DNA from: an uncultured Bacteroidales bacterium
GTDB lineage: Bacteria > Bacteroidota > Bacteroidia > Bacteroidales > UBA932
Length of the DNA: 64,000 nt
NCBI GenBank assembly: GCA_944326305.1
Contig: CALVDL010000002.1
Coordinates: 62,001 to 126,000, forward strand
Direction of reading: 5' to 3'
Program-made: the position numbers and the translations under genes
In this document: piece after piece, positions 32,538 through 42,913 of the stretch
Position numbering within the stretch: the first letter of the stretch is position 1
Layout: each line of letters starts with the position of its first letter
Notes under the pieces: generated by a model
Seen by the model: only the letters and a program-made list of their open reading frames with translations
Databases searched by the model: none
What the model was told of the DNA's origin: nothing

Positions 32538-33647
32538 ATGGGTAGAGAAAATGATTTTTCCAGGTTAGAGATAAATCTTCCAGGGTGTCTGGAGAACTAC
32601 AGGTATTTCAGGGGGAAGCTTGAACCCTCCACCAGGCTGCTTGTCCTGGTCAAGGCCAATGCATACGGGCATGGGGCAGCAGAGTTCGCACATCTGATGG
32701 AAGATGCCGGTGCGGACTATCTGGCGGTGGCATACCCCGTAGAAGGGGTAGAGCTGCGGCAGGCAGGCATACGGACGCCTGTCCTGGTACTGACGGCGGG
32801 GACCGACTTCTTCCCGGAAATCATAGAGAACAACCTGGAACCCGGCATCCCCAATCTCTGTACCCTGAAAGCCTTGTGCGCTGAGCTCGGGCGCCGTGGC
32901 ATCACGGGGTTCCCCATACACATAAAGCTGGACACCGGGATGCACAGGCTCGGGTTCATGACCAGCGAAATAGACGGGCTGCTCGAATACCTTGACGGCA
33001 ACAGGAGTGTGGAGGTAAAGTCCATCTACTCGCATCTGGCCGCGGCTGAAGACCCGGACAGTGACGACTTCACACTGGGACAGATCAGGATGTTCCGGGA
33101 AAATGCGGACAGGATATCCGGAAGTCTCGGATACAGGCCGCTTTACCATATACTCAACTCTGCCGGAATCGAAAGGTTCCCCCGGTACCAGTTCGACATG
33201 GTGCGGCTGGGGATAGGCATATACGGCATCAGCGCGCTGCCGGGCGTAAAACTCGCACATGTGGCTTCATTCAAATGCAACATCCTGCAGATAAAGCATC
33301 TGTCCCCGGAAGACGGGACAATCGGATACGGCAGATACGGGCATATCGCCCCCGGTGGGACGGTGATAGCCACCATTCCTGTAGGCTACGCAGACGGCAT
33401 CGACCGTCATCTTGGCAGAGGGAACTGCTCCTTCTCCCTCAACGGGCACAGGGTACCGACCATAGGCAACATCTGCATGGACATGTGCATGCTGGACATT
33501 ACCGGAGTGGAGGCGGAAGTAGGAGACACGGTGACAATCTTCGGTGAAGACCCCACCGCCTCGGAACTTGCAGGCATCCTCGGGACAATCCCGTACGAAA
33601 TCTTCACCTCCGTACCGAGAAGGATAGAGAGGATTGTCATACAATAA
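32538..33647 (+). CDS. alr: Alanine racemase
   Basis: This 369-residue PLP enzyme converts L- to D-alanine for peptidoglycan. The cofactor-binding motif VKANAYGHG holds Lys39. Other hallmarks are SHLAAAEDPDSDDFT, HILNSAGIERFP, the region TIPVGYADGIDR and GNICMDMCMLDITG. It ends TSVPRRIERIV, the typical racemase C-terminus. Unlike some Bacteroidetes versions it is not fused to MurF. The start at 32,538 avoids a TTG extension. The next gene, a phosphatase, follows at 52 bp on the same strand. Confidence 0.95.
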   Translation: MGRENDFSRLEINLPGCLENYRYFRGKLEPSTRLLVLVKANAYGHGAAEFAHLMEDAGADYLAVAYPVEGVELRQAGIRTPVLVLTAGTDFFPEIIENNLEPGIPNLCTLKALCAELGRRGITGFPIHIKLDTGMHRLGFMTSEIDGLLEYLDGNRSVEVKSIYSHLAAAEDPDSDDFTLGQIRMFRENADRISGSLGYRPLYHILNSAGIERFPRYQFDMVRLGIGIYGISALPGVKLAHVASFKCNILQIKHLSPEDGTIGYGRYGHIAPGGTVIATIPVGYADGIDRHLGRGNCSFSLNGHRVPTIGNICMDMCMLDITGVEAEVGDTVTIFGEDPTASELAGILGTIPYEIFTSVPRRIERIVIQ

Positions 33648-33699
33648 ACCATCGGACACCAACAGAATCCCGTCAAAACGGCATTAAACATTAAAGACA

Positions 33700-34197
33700 A
33701 TGAACGGAAGCGCACCTGACACCGGCAACAAACACAAAGTACTCTTCGTCTGCCTCGGCAACATATGCAGGTCACCTGCGGCCCAGGGGATATTCCAGGC
33801 CATAACGGACAGGGACGGGGCGTCGGAATTTTTCCATGTGGATTCCGCAGGGACCTATTCCGGGCACCAGGGGCAGCTGCCGGACAGGAGAATGAGGAAC
33901 GCCGCACAAATGCGCGGGTACAGCCTGACGCACCGTGCAAGGCCTGTCGGGATGACGGACTTCCTGGATTTCGATGTGATAGTGGCCATGGATGACAGCA
34001 ATTACGGGGACCTGATGCATCTCGCCCCGTCGGTGGAGGCTTCCCGGAAAATCGTCCGCATGGCAGATTACCTCACCACACATTCCATTTCATATATACC
34101 GGATCCGTACTATATGGGGGCGGACGGGTTCGAACTTGTCCTCGACCTGCTCGAGGAGGCATGTTCAAACCTTTACGCAAGTCTCAAGGATTTTTGA
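33700..34197 (+). CDS. Low-molecular-weight protein tyrosine phosphatase
   Basis: This 165-residue enzyme has the phosphatase loop CLGNICRS (Cys18 to Arg24, CX5R) after a strand VLFVCLG, and the acid/base Asp in YIPDPYYMG near the C-terminus. These are signature elements of the LMW-PTP/arsenate reductase superfamily, dephosphorylating tyrosine residues or related targets. The middle (SRKIVRMADYL) is unremarkable. It follows alr by 52 bp and probably shares its transcript. Confidence 0.93.
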   Translation: MNGSAPDTGNKHKVLFVCLGNICRSPAAQGIFQAITDRDGASEFFHVDSAGTYSGHQGQLPDRRMRNAAQMRGYSLTHRARPVGMTDFLDFDVIVAMDDSNYGDLMHLAPSVEASRKIVRMADYLTTHSISYIPDPYYMGADGFELVLDLLEEACSNLYASLKDF

Positions 34198-34227
34198 GGA
34201 CAATCCGAAAATAAAATGCTATTTTTG
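34193..34227 (+). promoter_or_regulatory. Possible promoter of the DJ-1 family gene
   Basis: TATTTTTG (34,220-34,227) matches the -7 consensus. A TTTG at 34,193-34,196 lies 23 bp upstream, a little longer than usual. The leader to the ATG at 34,304 would be about 72 nt. Confidence 0.4.
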
Positions 34228-34303
34228 TCAGGATGCTGTCCCGGTTCTGCCGGCATGGCGTCCAGACAGGCCATACGGATGACAATTTCAACAAATACCT
34301 GAT

Positions 34304-34879
34304 ATGAAAGGAGTATATATGTTCTTTGCCGACGGTTTCGAGGAAACCGAGGCAATCGCCCCGGCGGATGTATTGCGCCGCGGCGGCATCGATGTGAAGA
34401 AGGTCTCTATAAACGGAAGCCTCGGAGTATCGAGCTCCCATGGTGTCCATATACTTACAGACATGACTTTCAGTGAGTTCAGGAACCAGGCAGTGCTTGA
34501 CGGCACTTCTGCGCAGGATGTGATGATTTTCCCGGGAGGGCTTCCGGGTTCCGACAATCTGGCTGCATGCGACGAGCTTATGGACATGATGCAGAAGCAC
34601 TATGCCGAAGGCGGATGCGTAGCCGCCATATGCGCCGCTCCGAGCGTAGTGCTCGGCAAGCTCCCGGATCTTAAAGGCAGGAAGATGACCTGCTATGACG
34701 GGTTCGAGCCCGCCCTTGTGGCAAAAGGTGTCGAGTACACAAAGGAAGGCGTCGTGACGGACGGCAACATCATCACCGGACGCGGAGCAGGACACGCCGT
34801 GAATTTCGGCCTGGCTATACTTGCTTATCTCAAAGGACAGGACGCTGCTGACCAGGTGGCAAGGAGCATAATGCTTTAG
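34304..34879 (+). CDS. DJ-1/PfpI family protein
   Basis: This 191-residue protein belongs to the DJ-1/ThiJ/PfpI superfamily. The nucleophilic Cys110 sits in the elbow VAAICAAPSVV, and the partner Glu is within DGFEETEAIAP (13-20). The segment DVMIFPGGLPGSDNLA is typical. These proteins act as glyoxalases, deglycase-like or redox-protective factors; which applies is not visible. A strong bidirectional hairpin follows the stop. Confidence 0.9.
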   Translation: MKGVYMFFADGFEETEAIAPADVLRRGGIDVKKVSINGSLGVSSSHGVHILTDMTFSEFRNQAVLDGTSAQDVMIFPGGLPGSDNLAACDELMDMMQKHYAEGGCVAAICAAPSVVLGKLPDLKGRKMTCYDGFEPALVAKGVEYTKEGVVTDGNIITGRGAGHAVNFGLAILAYLKGQDAADQVARSIML

Positions 34880-34927
34880 ACAGGATTCAAGATTTCCGCG
34901 CGCACTGCATTCAACCGGAATGACAGC

Positions 34928-34974
34928 AATAGAACGGGGGCTGGCTCTTTTTTGGAGCCAGCCCCTGTTCTATT
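34928..34974. terminator. Long hairpin between convergent genes, bidirectional terminator candidate
   Basis: Two 20-bp arms (34,928-34,947 and 34,955-34,974) pair with a single mismatch, through GGGGCTGGCTC, around a T6 loop. It separates the DJ-1 gene from the convergent fumarase gene. There is no U-tract after it on either strand, so it may work as a stable block or as an RNA-stabilising end. Confidence 0.6.
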
Positions 34975-35002
34975 GTCCGCCCCACAATGTGGGACAGGTT
35001 AC

Positions 35003-36610
35003 TCAGAACTGCTTGAAGAAGTCGTTGCCCTTGTCGTCCACGAGGATGAAGGCAGGGAAGTCCTCGACGCGGATCTTCCAGATGGCTTCCATGCCGAGCT
35101 CTGGATATTCCACACATTCGATGGACTTGATGTTGTTCTGGGCGAGGATTGCCGCAGGGCCGCCGATGGAGCCGAGATAGAAGCCGCCGTGCTTCTTGCA
35201 GGCATCGGTCACCTGCTGGCTCCTGTTTCCCTTGGCGAGCATCACCATGCTGCCGCCGTGGCTCTGGAACAGATCCACATACGGGTCCATACGACCTGCG
35301 GTAGTCGGGCCCATAGAGCCGCAGGCCATTCCTGCAGGGGTCTTTGCCGGGCCGGCATAGTATACAGGATGGTCCTTAAGGTACTGAGGCATCTCCTCTC
35401 CCCTGTCCAGACGCTCCTTGATCCTGGCGTGGGCAATGTCGCGGGCCACGATGATTGTGCCGTTGAGGCTAAGGCGCGTAGACACCGGATATTTGGAGAG
35501 TTCCTTGAGGATCTCGGACATCGGCCTGTCGAGGTCGATCCTGACGGCGTTGCCCTCCCCTGCATTGCGGAGCTCCTCAGGGATGAGACGGCCAGGGTTG
35601 TCGTCCATCTTTTCGATCCAGATGCCGTCCTTGTTTATCTTGCACTTGATGTTCCTGTCCGCAGAGCAGCTTACTCCCAGGCCCACAGGGCAGCTTGCGC
35701 CGTGACGCGGAAGCCTTATGATACGCACATCGTGTGCATAGTATTTCCCGCCGAACTGTGCGCCGAGCCCGAGCTTGTGTGCCTCCTCGAGCACCTGCTT
35801 CTCCAGCTCGACATCCCTGAACGCGCGGCCGGTCTCATCGCCGGTCGTAGGGAGGGAGTCATAGTAGTGGGTAGAAGCGAGCTTTACCGTAAGGAGGTTC
35901 TTCTCCGCTGATGTACCGCCGATTACGAATGCGATATGGTAAGGCGGGCAGGCGGCCGTGCCGAGGGTCTTCATCTTTGCGACCAGGAAAGGCACCAGTG
36001 TCTGCGGATTGAGGATGGCCTTTGTCTCCTGGTAGAGATATGTCTTGTTTGCGGAACCGCCTCCCTTGGCCACGCACAGGAACCTGTATTCCATCCCCTC
36101 GGTAGCCTCGATGTCTATCTGGGCCGGGAGGTTGCACTTGGTGTTGACTTCCTCGTACATAGAAAGAGGGGCGTTCTGCGAATAGCGCAGGTTCTCTTCC
36201 GTATAGGTCTTGTAGACACCCAGTGAAAGGGCCTCCTCATCACAGTAGCCGGTCCACACCTGCTGGCCTTTCTCGCCGTGGATGATGGCCGTCCCCGTGT
36301 CCTGGCAGAAAGGGAGCTTGCCCTTGCAGGCCACTTCCGCATTGCGCAGGAAAGTAAGGGCGACGTATTTGTCGTTCTCGCTGGCCTCAGGGTCATTCAG
36401 GATTGACGCCACCTGCTCGTTGTGGGCAGGGCGGAGCATGAATGACACATCATGGAAAGCCGCGTTGGCCATGGCCGTAAGCCCTTCCTTTGCCACTTTG
36501 AGGACCGGTTTGCCTTCGAACTCCCCTACGGACACATAATCCTTCGTGAGGAGATAGTATTCAGTCTTGTCCTCTCCAAGCTGAAACATAGGTGCATATT
36601 TGAATTCCAT
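35003..36610 (-). CDS. Fumarate hydratase class I
   Basis: This 535-residue iron-sulfur enzyme interconverts fumarate and malate. A cluster Cys is in FCQDTGTAI (Cys102); the other two ligands are in CSADRNIK and [16 protein letters not shown]. The C-terminal half carries the fumarase beta domain ([18 protein letters not shown]). The 12-bp gap to the release-factor gene upstream suggests one transcript. It ends KGNDFFKQF. Confidence 0.95.
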   Translation of the reverse strand: MEFKYAPMFQLGEDKTEYYLLTKDYVSVGEFEGKPVLKVAKEGLTAMANAAFHDVSFMLRPAHNEQVASILNDPEASENDKYVALTFLRNAEVACKGKLPFCQDTGTAIIHGEKGQQVWTGYCDEEALSLGVYKTYTEENLRYSQNAPLSMYEEVNTKCNLPAQIDIEATEGMEYRFLCVAKGGGSANKTYLYQETKAILNPQTLVPFLVAKMKTLGTAACPPYHIAFVIGGTSAEKNLLTVKLASTHYYDSLPTTGDETGRAFRDVELEKQVLEEAHKLGLGAQFGGKYYAHDVRIIRLPRHGASCPVGLGVSCSADRNIKCKINKDGIWIEKMDDNPGRLIPEELRNAGEGNAVRIDLDRPMSEILKELSKYPVSTRLSLNGTIIVARDIAHARIKERLDRGEEMPQYLKDHPVYYAGPAKTPAGMACGSMGPTTAGRMDPYVDLFQSHGGSMVMLAKGNRSQQVTDACKKHGGFYLGSIGGPAAILAQNNIKSIECVEYPELGMEAIWKIRVEDFPAFILVDDKGNDFFKQF

Positions 36611-36622
36611 ATAATTAAAAAA

Positions 36623-37732
<1,110 letters not shown>

Positions 37733-37740
37733 ATAATCTA

Positions 37741-37790
37741 ATTTGCAGGTCACACCGGGCACAGATGCCGCAGTGTAACCTGCAAATATA
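37741..37790 (-). promoter_or_regulatory. prfB promoter box overlapping a long hairpin
   Basis: The minus strand reads TATATTTG (37,790-37,783), a -7 consensus match. It overlaps a 15-bp inverted repeat (37,741-37,755 and 37,773-37,787, one mismatch), ATTTGCAGGT..., with a small inner stem GGCA/TGCC. The hairpin thus opens the leader of prfB, 9 bp before the start codon. It might act as operator or as an RNA structure affecting translation. Confidence 0.5.
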
Positions 37791-37872
37791 CGGCAAATAA
37801 ACGTAAGAAGCTATGAAATCAGATTTTTCATCCGGACAAAACAAGAGTTGGGCACAAGTTACGGGCATGCCC

Positions 37873-38919
37873 CTACAGCAGGCAGATACCGTGTTCAATG
37901 CACTCCCTGCGCATATCTTCCGGCCATATGGCGCACTGGATCTCCCCGATATGCGCCTTACGGAGGAGGAACATGCAAAGACGGGACTGCCCTATCCCGC
38001 CCCCTATTGTGGAAGGAAGTCCGCCGGCAAGAAGCCTCCTGTGGAAATACAGGTCCGATTTCCACTCCTCGTGCCTTATCTCAAGCTGTCTGCGGAGGGC
38101 CTCCGGATCTACCCTTATCCCCATGCTGGAAATCTCGAAGGCATTCTCAAGGACAGGGTTCCACAGCAGGATATCACCGTTCAGACCGTGATATGGAGCA
38201 TCTCGGGGGCCCTCCCCGTTCTCCGTGCTCCAGTCATCATAGTCAGACGCCCTCCCGTCATGCACGGAACCGTCCGGCAATTCCCCTCCTATACCGATTA
38301 TGAACACCGCTCCGTATTTTCGGACGGCCTCCCTTTCCCTCTCCTTCGGGGAAAGGCCGGGATACATCATGTAAAGCTCCTCGGAATGTATGAACTTTAT
38401 CTCGTCAGGAAGGACGGGGGCAATCTGCGGGAACTCCACATATATCTTGTTCTCAGTCACTTTCAGAGACTCGTAGATGCGTCTGACTATCTTCTTCAGG
38501 AACTCCAGGTTCCTCTCCTGCGGGGCTATGACGCGCTCCCAGTCCCACTGGTCGACATAGATGGAATGCAGGCAGTCCAGGTCCTCATCAGGCCTCAACG
38601 CATTCATGTCCGTATATATCCCACGACCGGGAGGTACCCCCATTTCACTGAGTTTCAATCTCTTCCATTTAGCCAGGGAATGTACGACCTCAGCGCCTGC
38701 ATCTCCAAGCCCCTTGACAGGAAAACGCACTGGCCTCTCGACACCGTTGAGGTCATCATTGAGCCCGGTCCCTGACAAAACGACCATCGGGGCAGTGACC
38801 CTCAGAAGGGTGAGCTGCGCGGAAAGGTTCTCCTGGAACATGTCCTTGACGTATTTTATCGCCTTCTCTGTGTTCTCGGCACTGCCGAGGATATTCGTGT
38901 AATTTTCAGGATATGACAT
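37873..38919 (-). CDS. asnA: Aspartate-ammonia ligase (asparagine synthetase A)
   Basis: This codes for 348 residues from ATG 38,919 (MSYPENYTNILGSAENTEKAI); an upstream TTG is not used. It catalyses ATP-dependent amidation of aspartate with ammonia. Recognised segments are VTAPMVVLSGTGLNDDLNG, LAKWKRLKLSEMGVPPGRGIYTDMNALRPDE, VDQWDWERVI and GGGIGQSRLCMFLLRKAHIGEIQ, all typical of AsnA (class II aaRS-like fold). A hairpin (38,949-38,984) lies just upstream. Confidence 0.95.
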   Translation of the reverse strand: MSYPENYTNILGSAENTEKAIKYVKDMFQENLSAQLTLLRVTAPMVVLSGTGLNDDLNGVERPVRFPVKGLGDAGAEVVHSLAKWKRLKLSEMGVPPGRGIYTDMNALRPDEDLDCLHSIYVDQWDWERVIAPQERNLEFLKKIVRRIYESLKVTENKIYVEFPQIAPVLPDEIKFIHSEELYMMYPGLSPKEREREAVRKYGAVFIIGIGGELPDGSVHDGRASDYDDWSTENGEGPRDAPYHGLNGDILLWNPVLENAFEISSMGIRVDPEALRRQLEIRHEEWKSDLYFHRRLLAGGLPSTIGGGIGQSRLCMFLLRKAHIGEIQCAIWPEDMRRECIEHGICLL

Positions 38920-38948
38920 ATCAGTAAAATTTGGGGTATTGAACAACC

Positions 38949-38984
38949 GGATTGCCTGTATCGCAGATTCGGCACAGGCAATCC
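38949..38984. terminator. Hairpin between the glycosidase and asnA genes
   Basis: Perfect 11-bp arms, GGATTGCCTGT and ACAGGCAATCC, enclose a 14-base loop. It lies 8 bp after the glycosidase stop (38,993) and 29 bp before the asnA start. It has no U-tract, so the termination role is tentative. Confidence 0.45.
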
Positions 38985-38992
38985 TGACAATA

Positions 38993-41014
38993 TCAGCGCT
39001 TCATGGCCTTCTTCACAGACTGGAGCCACATCGCGGCATGAATATCAAGTCCCTTTCCGGAGAAATGCACCCCGTCATGGCGGTAACAGCATCGGTCAAG
39101 ACGGTCGGTGTCCGGTCCCGGAAGAATGTCGGGATATCTGCGCGGAAGTTCCTTCTGGGCAGCCCGTACATCCGGGCCGAGACCGTTCCCGTCCGCATCA
39201 ATGCAGGCCGGATGATAACTTGCCACGGCAACCACTATAGGTGCATCCACTCCCCTGCTCCGGAACACGTCCCGGACAGAAAGGAAGCTGTCAATATAAT
39301 CCTGCTCCGAAGTACCGGCGATATTGTCTGACTCACCCTGGTGCCAGAGTATCACGTCAGGGACGACCCCATCCTCAAGCATTCTGTCAACAGTCTCAAC
39401 AAGAGTGCTGTAGAGACGGCCTCCCTCGGCCCAGTCCGAAACGCACGTTGCTCCTACGGCAGGACACACCAGTGTGACCTCATCGGCAAGCCCTGCCCCG
39501 ATCATCTTGTCCGCGAGCCTGGTCCAGACACATCCTCCATTGCCTGTAGCGCCTACAAGAGGGTCGGCCGCATGGTAATAATGTCCTTTGTAATAATTGT
39601 ACACATTCTCCGACGCGTCATAGCGCTCCTGTCCGTAGTTGGCTGCATTGGACTGCCCGAAAGCGAAAATGACCTTTCCCCGGTCAGACTCCGGAGCAGG
39701 GACTTCCCCATAACTCTCAGCCCATCCCCTGAGCATCTCTATTGCAGTCACCAGCACACCGGCCTCACCGCGGAACGTCCCGGAGCCCATCGGCTCCCCG
39801 GCAGGAGTGTACCATTCGTTGAACCCGCCGTTAATTACCACACGCTCCAGCATAGGCGTCAACTCCCGGTATGCCTCCTCGATAAACCCGTTCTCCGCCA
39901 GGGCCCATATCATCCTGGCCCCGAACCAGGTCCAGTCTCCGCCGTTCTGGTATCCGTAAGGGTACATTCCTGCACCTTTGAAATACCCGGCAGGATAGGC
40001 CGGATACATCGTCAGCCCTATACTCTGTGCATGGGATTTGCGGACATTATCGAGCATCTTCCTGTTGGCATCGGCAATCTCCTCCCGGGAAAGCATCCCG
40101 GCAAGGGCGGCCACGGCCGTTCCTCCGTGATAATAAATGACATTCTCATCGAAAGAAGCCGGGAACGGAGAGCCCTCAAGATACAGGTGCGGGATGAATT
40201 TGCCGGCCTTACCGTCCCACAGGTATCTCCGTACATTTTCAATTATGCGGTCTTTCTCACTGCTCCAGCGGGCCTTCGTAGCTGTGTCGGAGACAAGGGA
40301 CACGAAATTGTCAAGGGCAATGGCCAGCATCGCATTGTCATAGATGTCGATGGCGAAATGCGTATTTTCATCTATTGCCACTCCCCAGGCATGCTCCGGC
40401 TGGACATCGCCCCAGTCAGCCGTGGTCGCGCCATATATCAGGCCGTATTCCCGGCTGTATCTGTGCGTGTAAAGGAACTCCAGGGCCATCTCCAGACGCT
40501 CCAGGACAGTCTTCCCGTCCACTACAGTCTCCAGGTATCCGCGGTTCCCGCTCTTCTCCACATACTGGAACACGGCCTGGATGAGAGAGGTCTCCTGGTC
40601 AGTCTCCACCGTATTCTTGTGCGCGGCAAACTGAGGAGCGGTCCCGGAAAGCCGGTAGGCATAGCCGTCCGGATTGTCAAGATCCGCCTTTTCTACAGGA
40701 ATGTAACCGTCAACAATATTGCCGTCCTCCCCCTGGAAGCGGAAGAAAGTGTCGAGACATTCGCGTACCTTTCCGTCAGGCATAACATCCATCGCCACAG
40801 TGATGAAAGTGTTGAAATCCCTTATCCACACTTCACCGTAACCGTCCCCGGCGTTCAGACCGCCTGCGACAGTCTCATGCGCCATTTCAAAGACACGGTC
40901 CATCAGCGGGTCTTCAAGAATGGATTTCCGGACAATCCTCAAGTCAGACTCACCCTTTGCAAATGCCGCTGTCCCCAGCAGTGCCGCCATCAACGGCAAT
41001 ATAAACTTTTTCAT
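38993..41014 (-). CDS. Secreted (alpha/alpha)6 glycosidase fused to an SGNH (SASA-like) acetylesterase
   Basis: This codes for 673 residues from ATG 41,014 with a cleavable signal (1-19). Residues 25-435 form an (alpha/alpha)6 hydrolase domain: GEVWIRDFNTFITVAM, TDQETSLIQAVF, ADWGDVQPEHAW, GGDWTWFGARMIWAL; it resembles GH63 or glucosidase-like enzymes, family not assigned. Residues 447-673 are an SGNH esterase of the sialate-O-acetylesterase (SASA) type: nucleophile Ser455 (FGQSN), WHQGESDN (557-564), Asp647/His650 in DGVHFSGKG. A fused glycosidase-deacetylase suggests acetylated glycan substrates. It precedes the glycan locus and may act with it. Confidence 0.8.
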   Translation of the reverse strand: MKKFILPLMAALLGTAAFAKGESDLRIVRKSILEDPLMDRVFEMAHETVAGGLNAGDGYGEVWIRDFNTFITVAMDVMPDGKVRECLDTFFRFQGEDGNIVDGYIPVEKADLDNPDGYAYRLSGTAPQFAAHKNTVETDQETSLIQAVFQYVEKSGNRGYLETVVDGKTVLERLEMALEFLYTHRYSREYGLIYGATTADWGDVQPEHAWGVAIDENTHFAIDIYDNAMLAIALDNFVSLVSDTATKARWSSEKDRIIENVRRYLWDGKAGKFIPHLYLEGSPFPASFDENVIYYHGGTAVAALAGMLSREEIADANRKMLDNVRKSHAQSIGLTMYPAYPAGYFKGAGMYPYGYQNGGDWTWFGARMIWALAENGFIEEAYRELTPMLERVVINGGFNEWYTPAGEPMGSGTFRGEAGVLVTAIEMLRGWAESYGEVPAPESDRGKVIFAFGQSNAANYGQERYDASENVYNYYKGHYYHAADPLVGATGNGGCVWTRLADKMIGAGLADEVTLVCPAVGATCVSDWAEGGRLYSTLVETVDRMLEDGVVPDVILWHQGESDNIAGTSEQDYIDSFLSVRDVFRSRGVDAPIVVAVASYHPACIDADGNGLGPDVRAAQKELPRRYPDILPGPDTDRLDRCCYRHDGVHFSGKGLDIHAAMWLQSVKKAMKR

Positions 41015-41075
41015 AATACAGCAAATATATACCAACATATAAATAAAATGATTATCCGTAAAGAGGCCCCCTAAG

Positions 41076-41175
41076 TTGTCATCCCGAGCGCAGTCGAGGG
41101 ATCTGATTTTTCACAATGCATTGTCTTATAACAGATTTCTCGACTACGGCCATAGGCTTCCGCTCGAAATGACAA
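41076..41175. repeat. 100-bp inverted-repeat element (MITE/REP-like)
   Basis: The ends TTGTCATCCCGAGCG (41,076-41,090) and CGCTCGAAATGACAA (41,161-41,175) are inverted with two mismatches. An inner related pair CAGTCGAGGGATCT / AGATTTCTCGACT lies within. This sequence style, with GAGCGCAGTCGAG, is familiar from dispersed intergenic repeats in Bacteroidetes. It sits in the 324-bp gap between the glycosidase and BACON genes; the remainder is AT-rich or holds the terminator at 41,280. Confidence 0.8.
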
Positions 41176-41279
41176 TACGGGACCCTTTTTTTCAGTCATT
41201 AAGACAAAGGGGTACTTTCCCGGATAATCAATATAAATAACGTGCGAATATACCAAATAGATGACAGAAACTTAAATCA

Positions 41280-41320
41280 AAGACCGGACGGACGTGTGAA
41301 ACACACCCCTGCCCGGTCTT
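41280..41320 (-). terminator. Terminator of the susC operon
   Basis: Arms AAGACCGG (41,280-41,287) and CCGGTCTT (41,313-41,320), with an inner GTGT/ACAC stem, form a hairpin. On the minus strand TTTGATTT follows. It lies 19 bp beyond the BACON gene stop. Confidence 0.6.
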
Positions 41321-41338
41321 AACAAAGTCATAACCGCC

Positions 41339-42901
41339 TTATTTGACAACAATTTGTGTAAGGTCGCTCTTTTCAACAGTCAGAGTACCGGCATCGATGG
41401 AGGCCTGCTGTTTGGCAGAGACATATACAGTTTTAAGGTTACAAACTAATGTATAGCCTCCTGTCAAATAATCATATTCTTCCGTTTCCCGCTTTGCATG
41501 CAATTCCTCCAAAACTGGACAGCCTGTTACATCTATGGATGCAAGTCCATCATAGTACGATAAATATGAAGAGTCTGAATTGATATTTACCGTCTTGACA
41601 TTATTCCCTGATATAATCAATGATTCATTTTCAAGGTACAATGTATAATAATCACCTGTAATACTGAACTCTGTCAAAGGATTATCCCCAAGACTAACTT
41701 CCGATAACGAAGTTATGTTATATAAACCTAAAGAAGTTATTCCAGTACAGTCAGATATATCCAGAACCTCCAGACTATAGCCGGACAAAGAAATTTCCGT
41801 CAAGGACCTGAAGGCACCAAGACCATTCAAGGTCCCGATATACCCACCACTCCATGAAGTATTCTCCAATTCAAGTGATGTCGATGTAAGTCCTGGTTCA
41901 AGTATTTCACATTCAGTGCTCCCTTCTTTAGGTATAATCCATCCGAGATTACTCAACTCTGTCCTCAGGTTCTCATCCTGGATATCTGTAAGGACAGGAT
42001 CAGGATTCTGCTGACGGATTGTCACTTCAGCCATTGTCTCATTATTCCAATCAAATGAAATATCCGATAACCTTGTCGCCAATGCCTCATTAAGATGCAA
42101 TGTATATTCAGTAGACATAAGTCCATCTTCACCGGCAGGTTGTGTTTCTATATCTGATATACTTATCCATGAAGGCAATTCCAATTCATCGATTTCAACA
42201 TTATGCTTGACCGTCAGTGTCACATTCTGCTCTGTAAGGTCGGTCTCTATATACTCCTTTTCTGGCAGTATTGCGTCCAACTGAGCCTGAGTCAATTTAA
42301 GGACTGAAGTTTCTCCAGATCCCTGTACTGTCACATCGGTACTTCTCAAGAGATATCTGTCAGACTCTGACACACTGAACAACAGATAAGTCTTACCGAA
42401 AACATCATTCCTTCCTTTATATTTCACCCATTCAGACCCGTCACCAGAAAATTGTACATCCAATTCTGGAACATTCGTATTCACAAGAATACTGACATCT
42501 CCCCCTTCAGAAGAAACTGCAGCGACGGCCCCGTCTACAAATTCTATAACATAAGATGGAGCGGATGTTACGGTAACAGCTTTCGTTGCAGATCCGGAAA
42601 ATATCTTGAGTTCAGCTGTCTTTGTCTCCATAGTTGAATTCTTTTCCACTTTGACCGTCACGGATTCACCGTCTTTTCCTCCGTCAGCTGACAGGGACAT
42701 CCAGTCTACAGGTTTCCCTGAAATGCGCCAGTCACCGGAACTTGTCACGACAATATCCTCCGAGCCCCCGTCTGGTCCGAAAGACAGCGTCTCAACGGAC
42801 AATGAGATGGAATCGGCCGTCCCGGTCTCTATCTTATCTTCTGTGCAGCCTGCCACCAGTAAAACTGACAGAGGAAGCATCATCCTTATAATTCTTTTCA
42901 T
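41339..42901 (-). CDS. BACON-domain lipoprotein with leucine-rich-like repeats
   Basis: This codes for 520 residues with a lipoprotein signal ending VLLVAGC (Cys19). Residues 30-215 hold two BACON-like domains (SSGDWRISGKPVDWMSLSADGG; SVSESDRYLLRSTDVTVQGSG), a third segment spans 215-300, and residues 310-480 form a leucine-rich repeat region (LTEISLSGYSLEVLDISDCTGITSLGLYNITSLSEVSLGDNPL pattern). It is probably a surface glycan-binding protein. It is the last gene of the susC operon, 12 bp after the GH18 gene. Confidence 0.8.
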   Translation of the reverse strand: MKRIIRMMLPLSVLLVAGCTEDKIETGTADSISLSVETLSFGPDGGSEDIVVTSSGDWRISGKPVDWMSLSADGGKDGESVTVKVEKNSTMETKTAELKIFSGSATKAVTVTSAPSYVIEFVDGAVAAVSSEGGDVSILVNTNVPELDVQFSGDGSEWVKYKGRNDVFGKTYLLFSVSESDRYLLRSTDVTVQGSGETSVLKLTQAQLDAILPEKEYIETDLTEQNVTLTVKHNVEIDELELPSWISISDIETQPAGEDGLMSTEYTLHLNEALATRLSDISFDWNNETMAEVTIRQQNPDPVLTDIQDENLRTELSNLGWIIPKEGSTECEILEPGLTSTSLELENTSWSGGYIGTLNGLGAFRSLTEISLSGYSLEVLDISDCTGITSLGLYNITSLSEVSLGDNPLTEFSITGDYYTLYLENESLIISGNNVKTVNINSDSSYLSYYDGLASIDVTGCPVLEELHAKRETEEYDYLTGGYTLVCNLKTVYVSAKQQASIDAGTLTVEKSDLTQIVVK

Positions 42902-42913
42902 ACTGTTCTAAGA

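Noticed and set aside
34952..35911. Plus-strand frame of 319 codons
   Set aside because: Antisense to fumarase; composition is a mirror of that gene.
37813..38775. Plus-strand frame of 320 codons
   Set aside because: Antisense to asnA, which is clear by motifs.
39341..41074. Plus-strand frame of 577 codons
   Set aside because: Antisense to the glycosidase-esterase gene; no signal, domain or start signal of its own.
41071..41256. Minus-strand frame of 61 codons
   Set aside because: It is a translation of the 100-bp inverted-repeat element; the STALGMT-like ending is typical of that repeat, not a protein.
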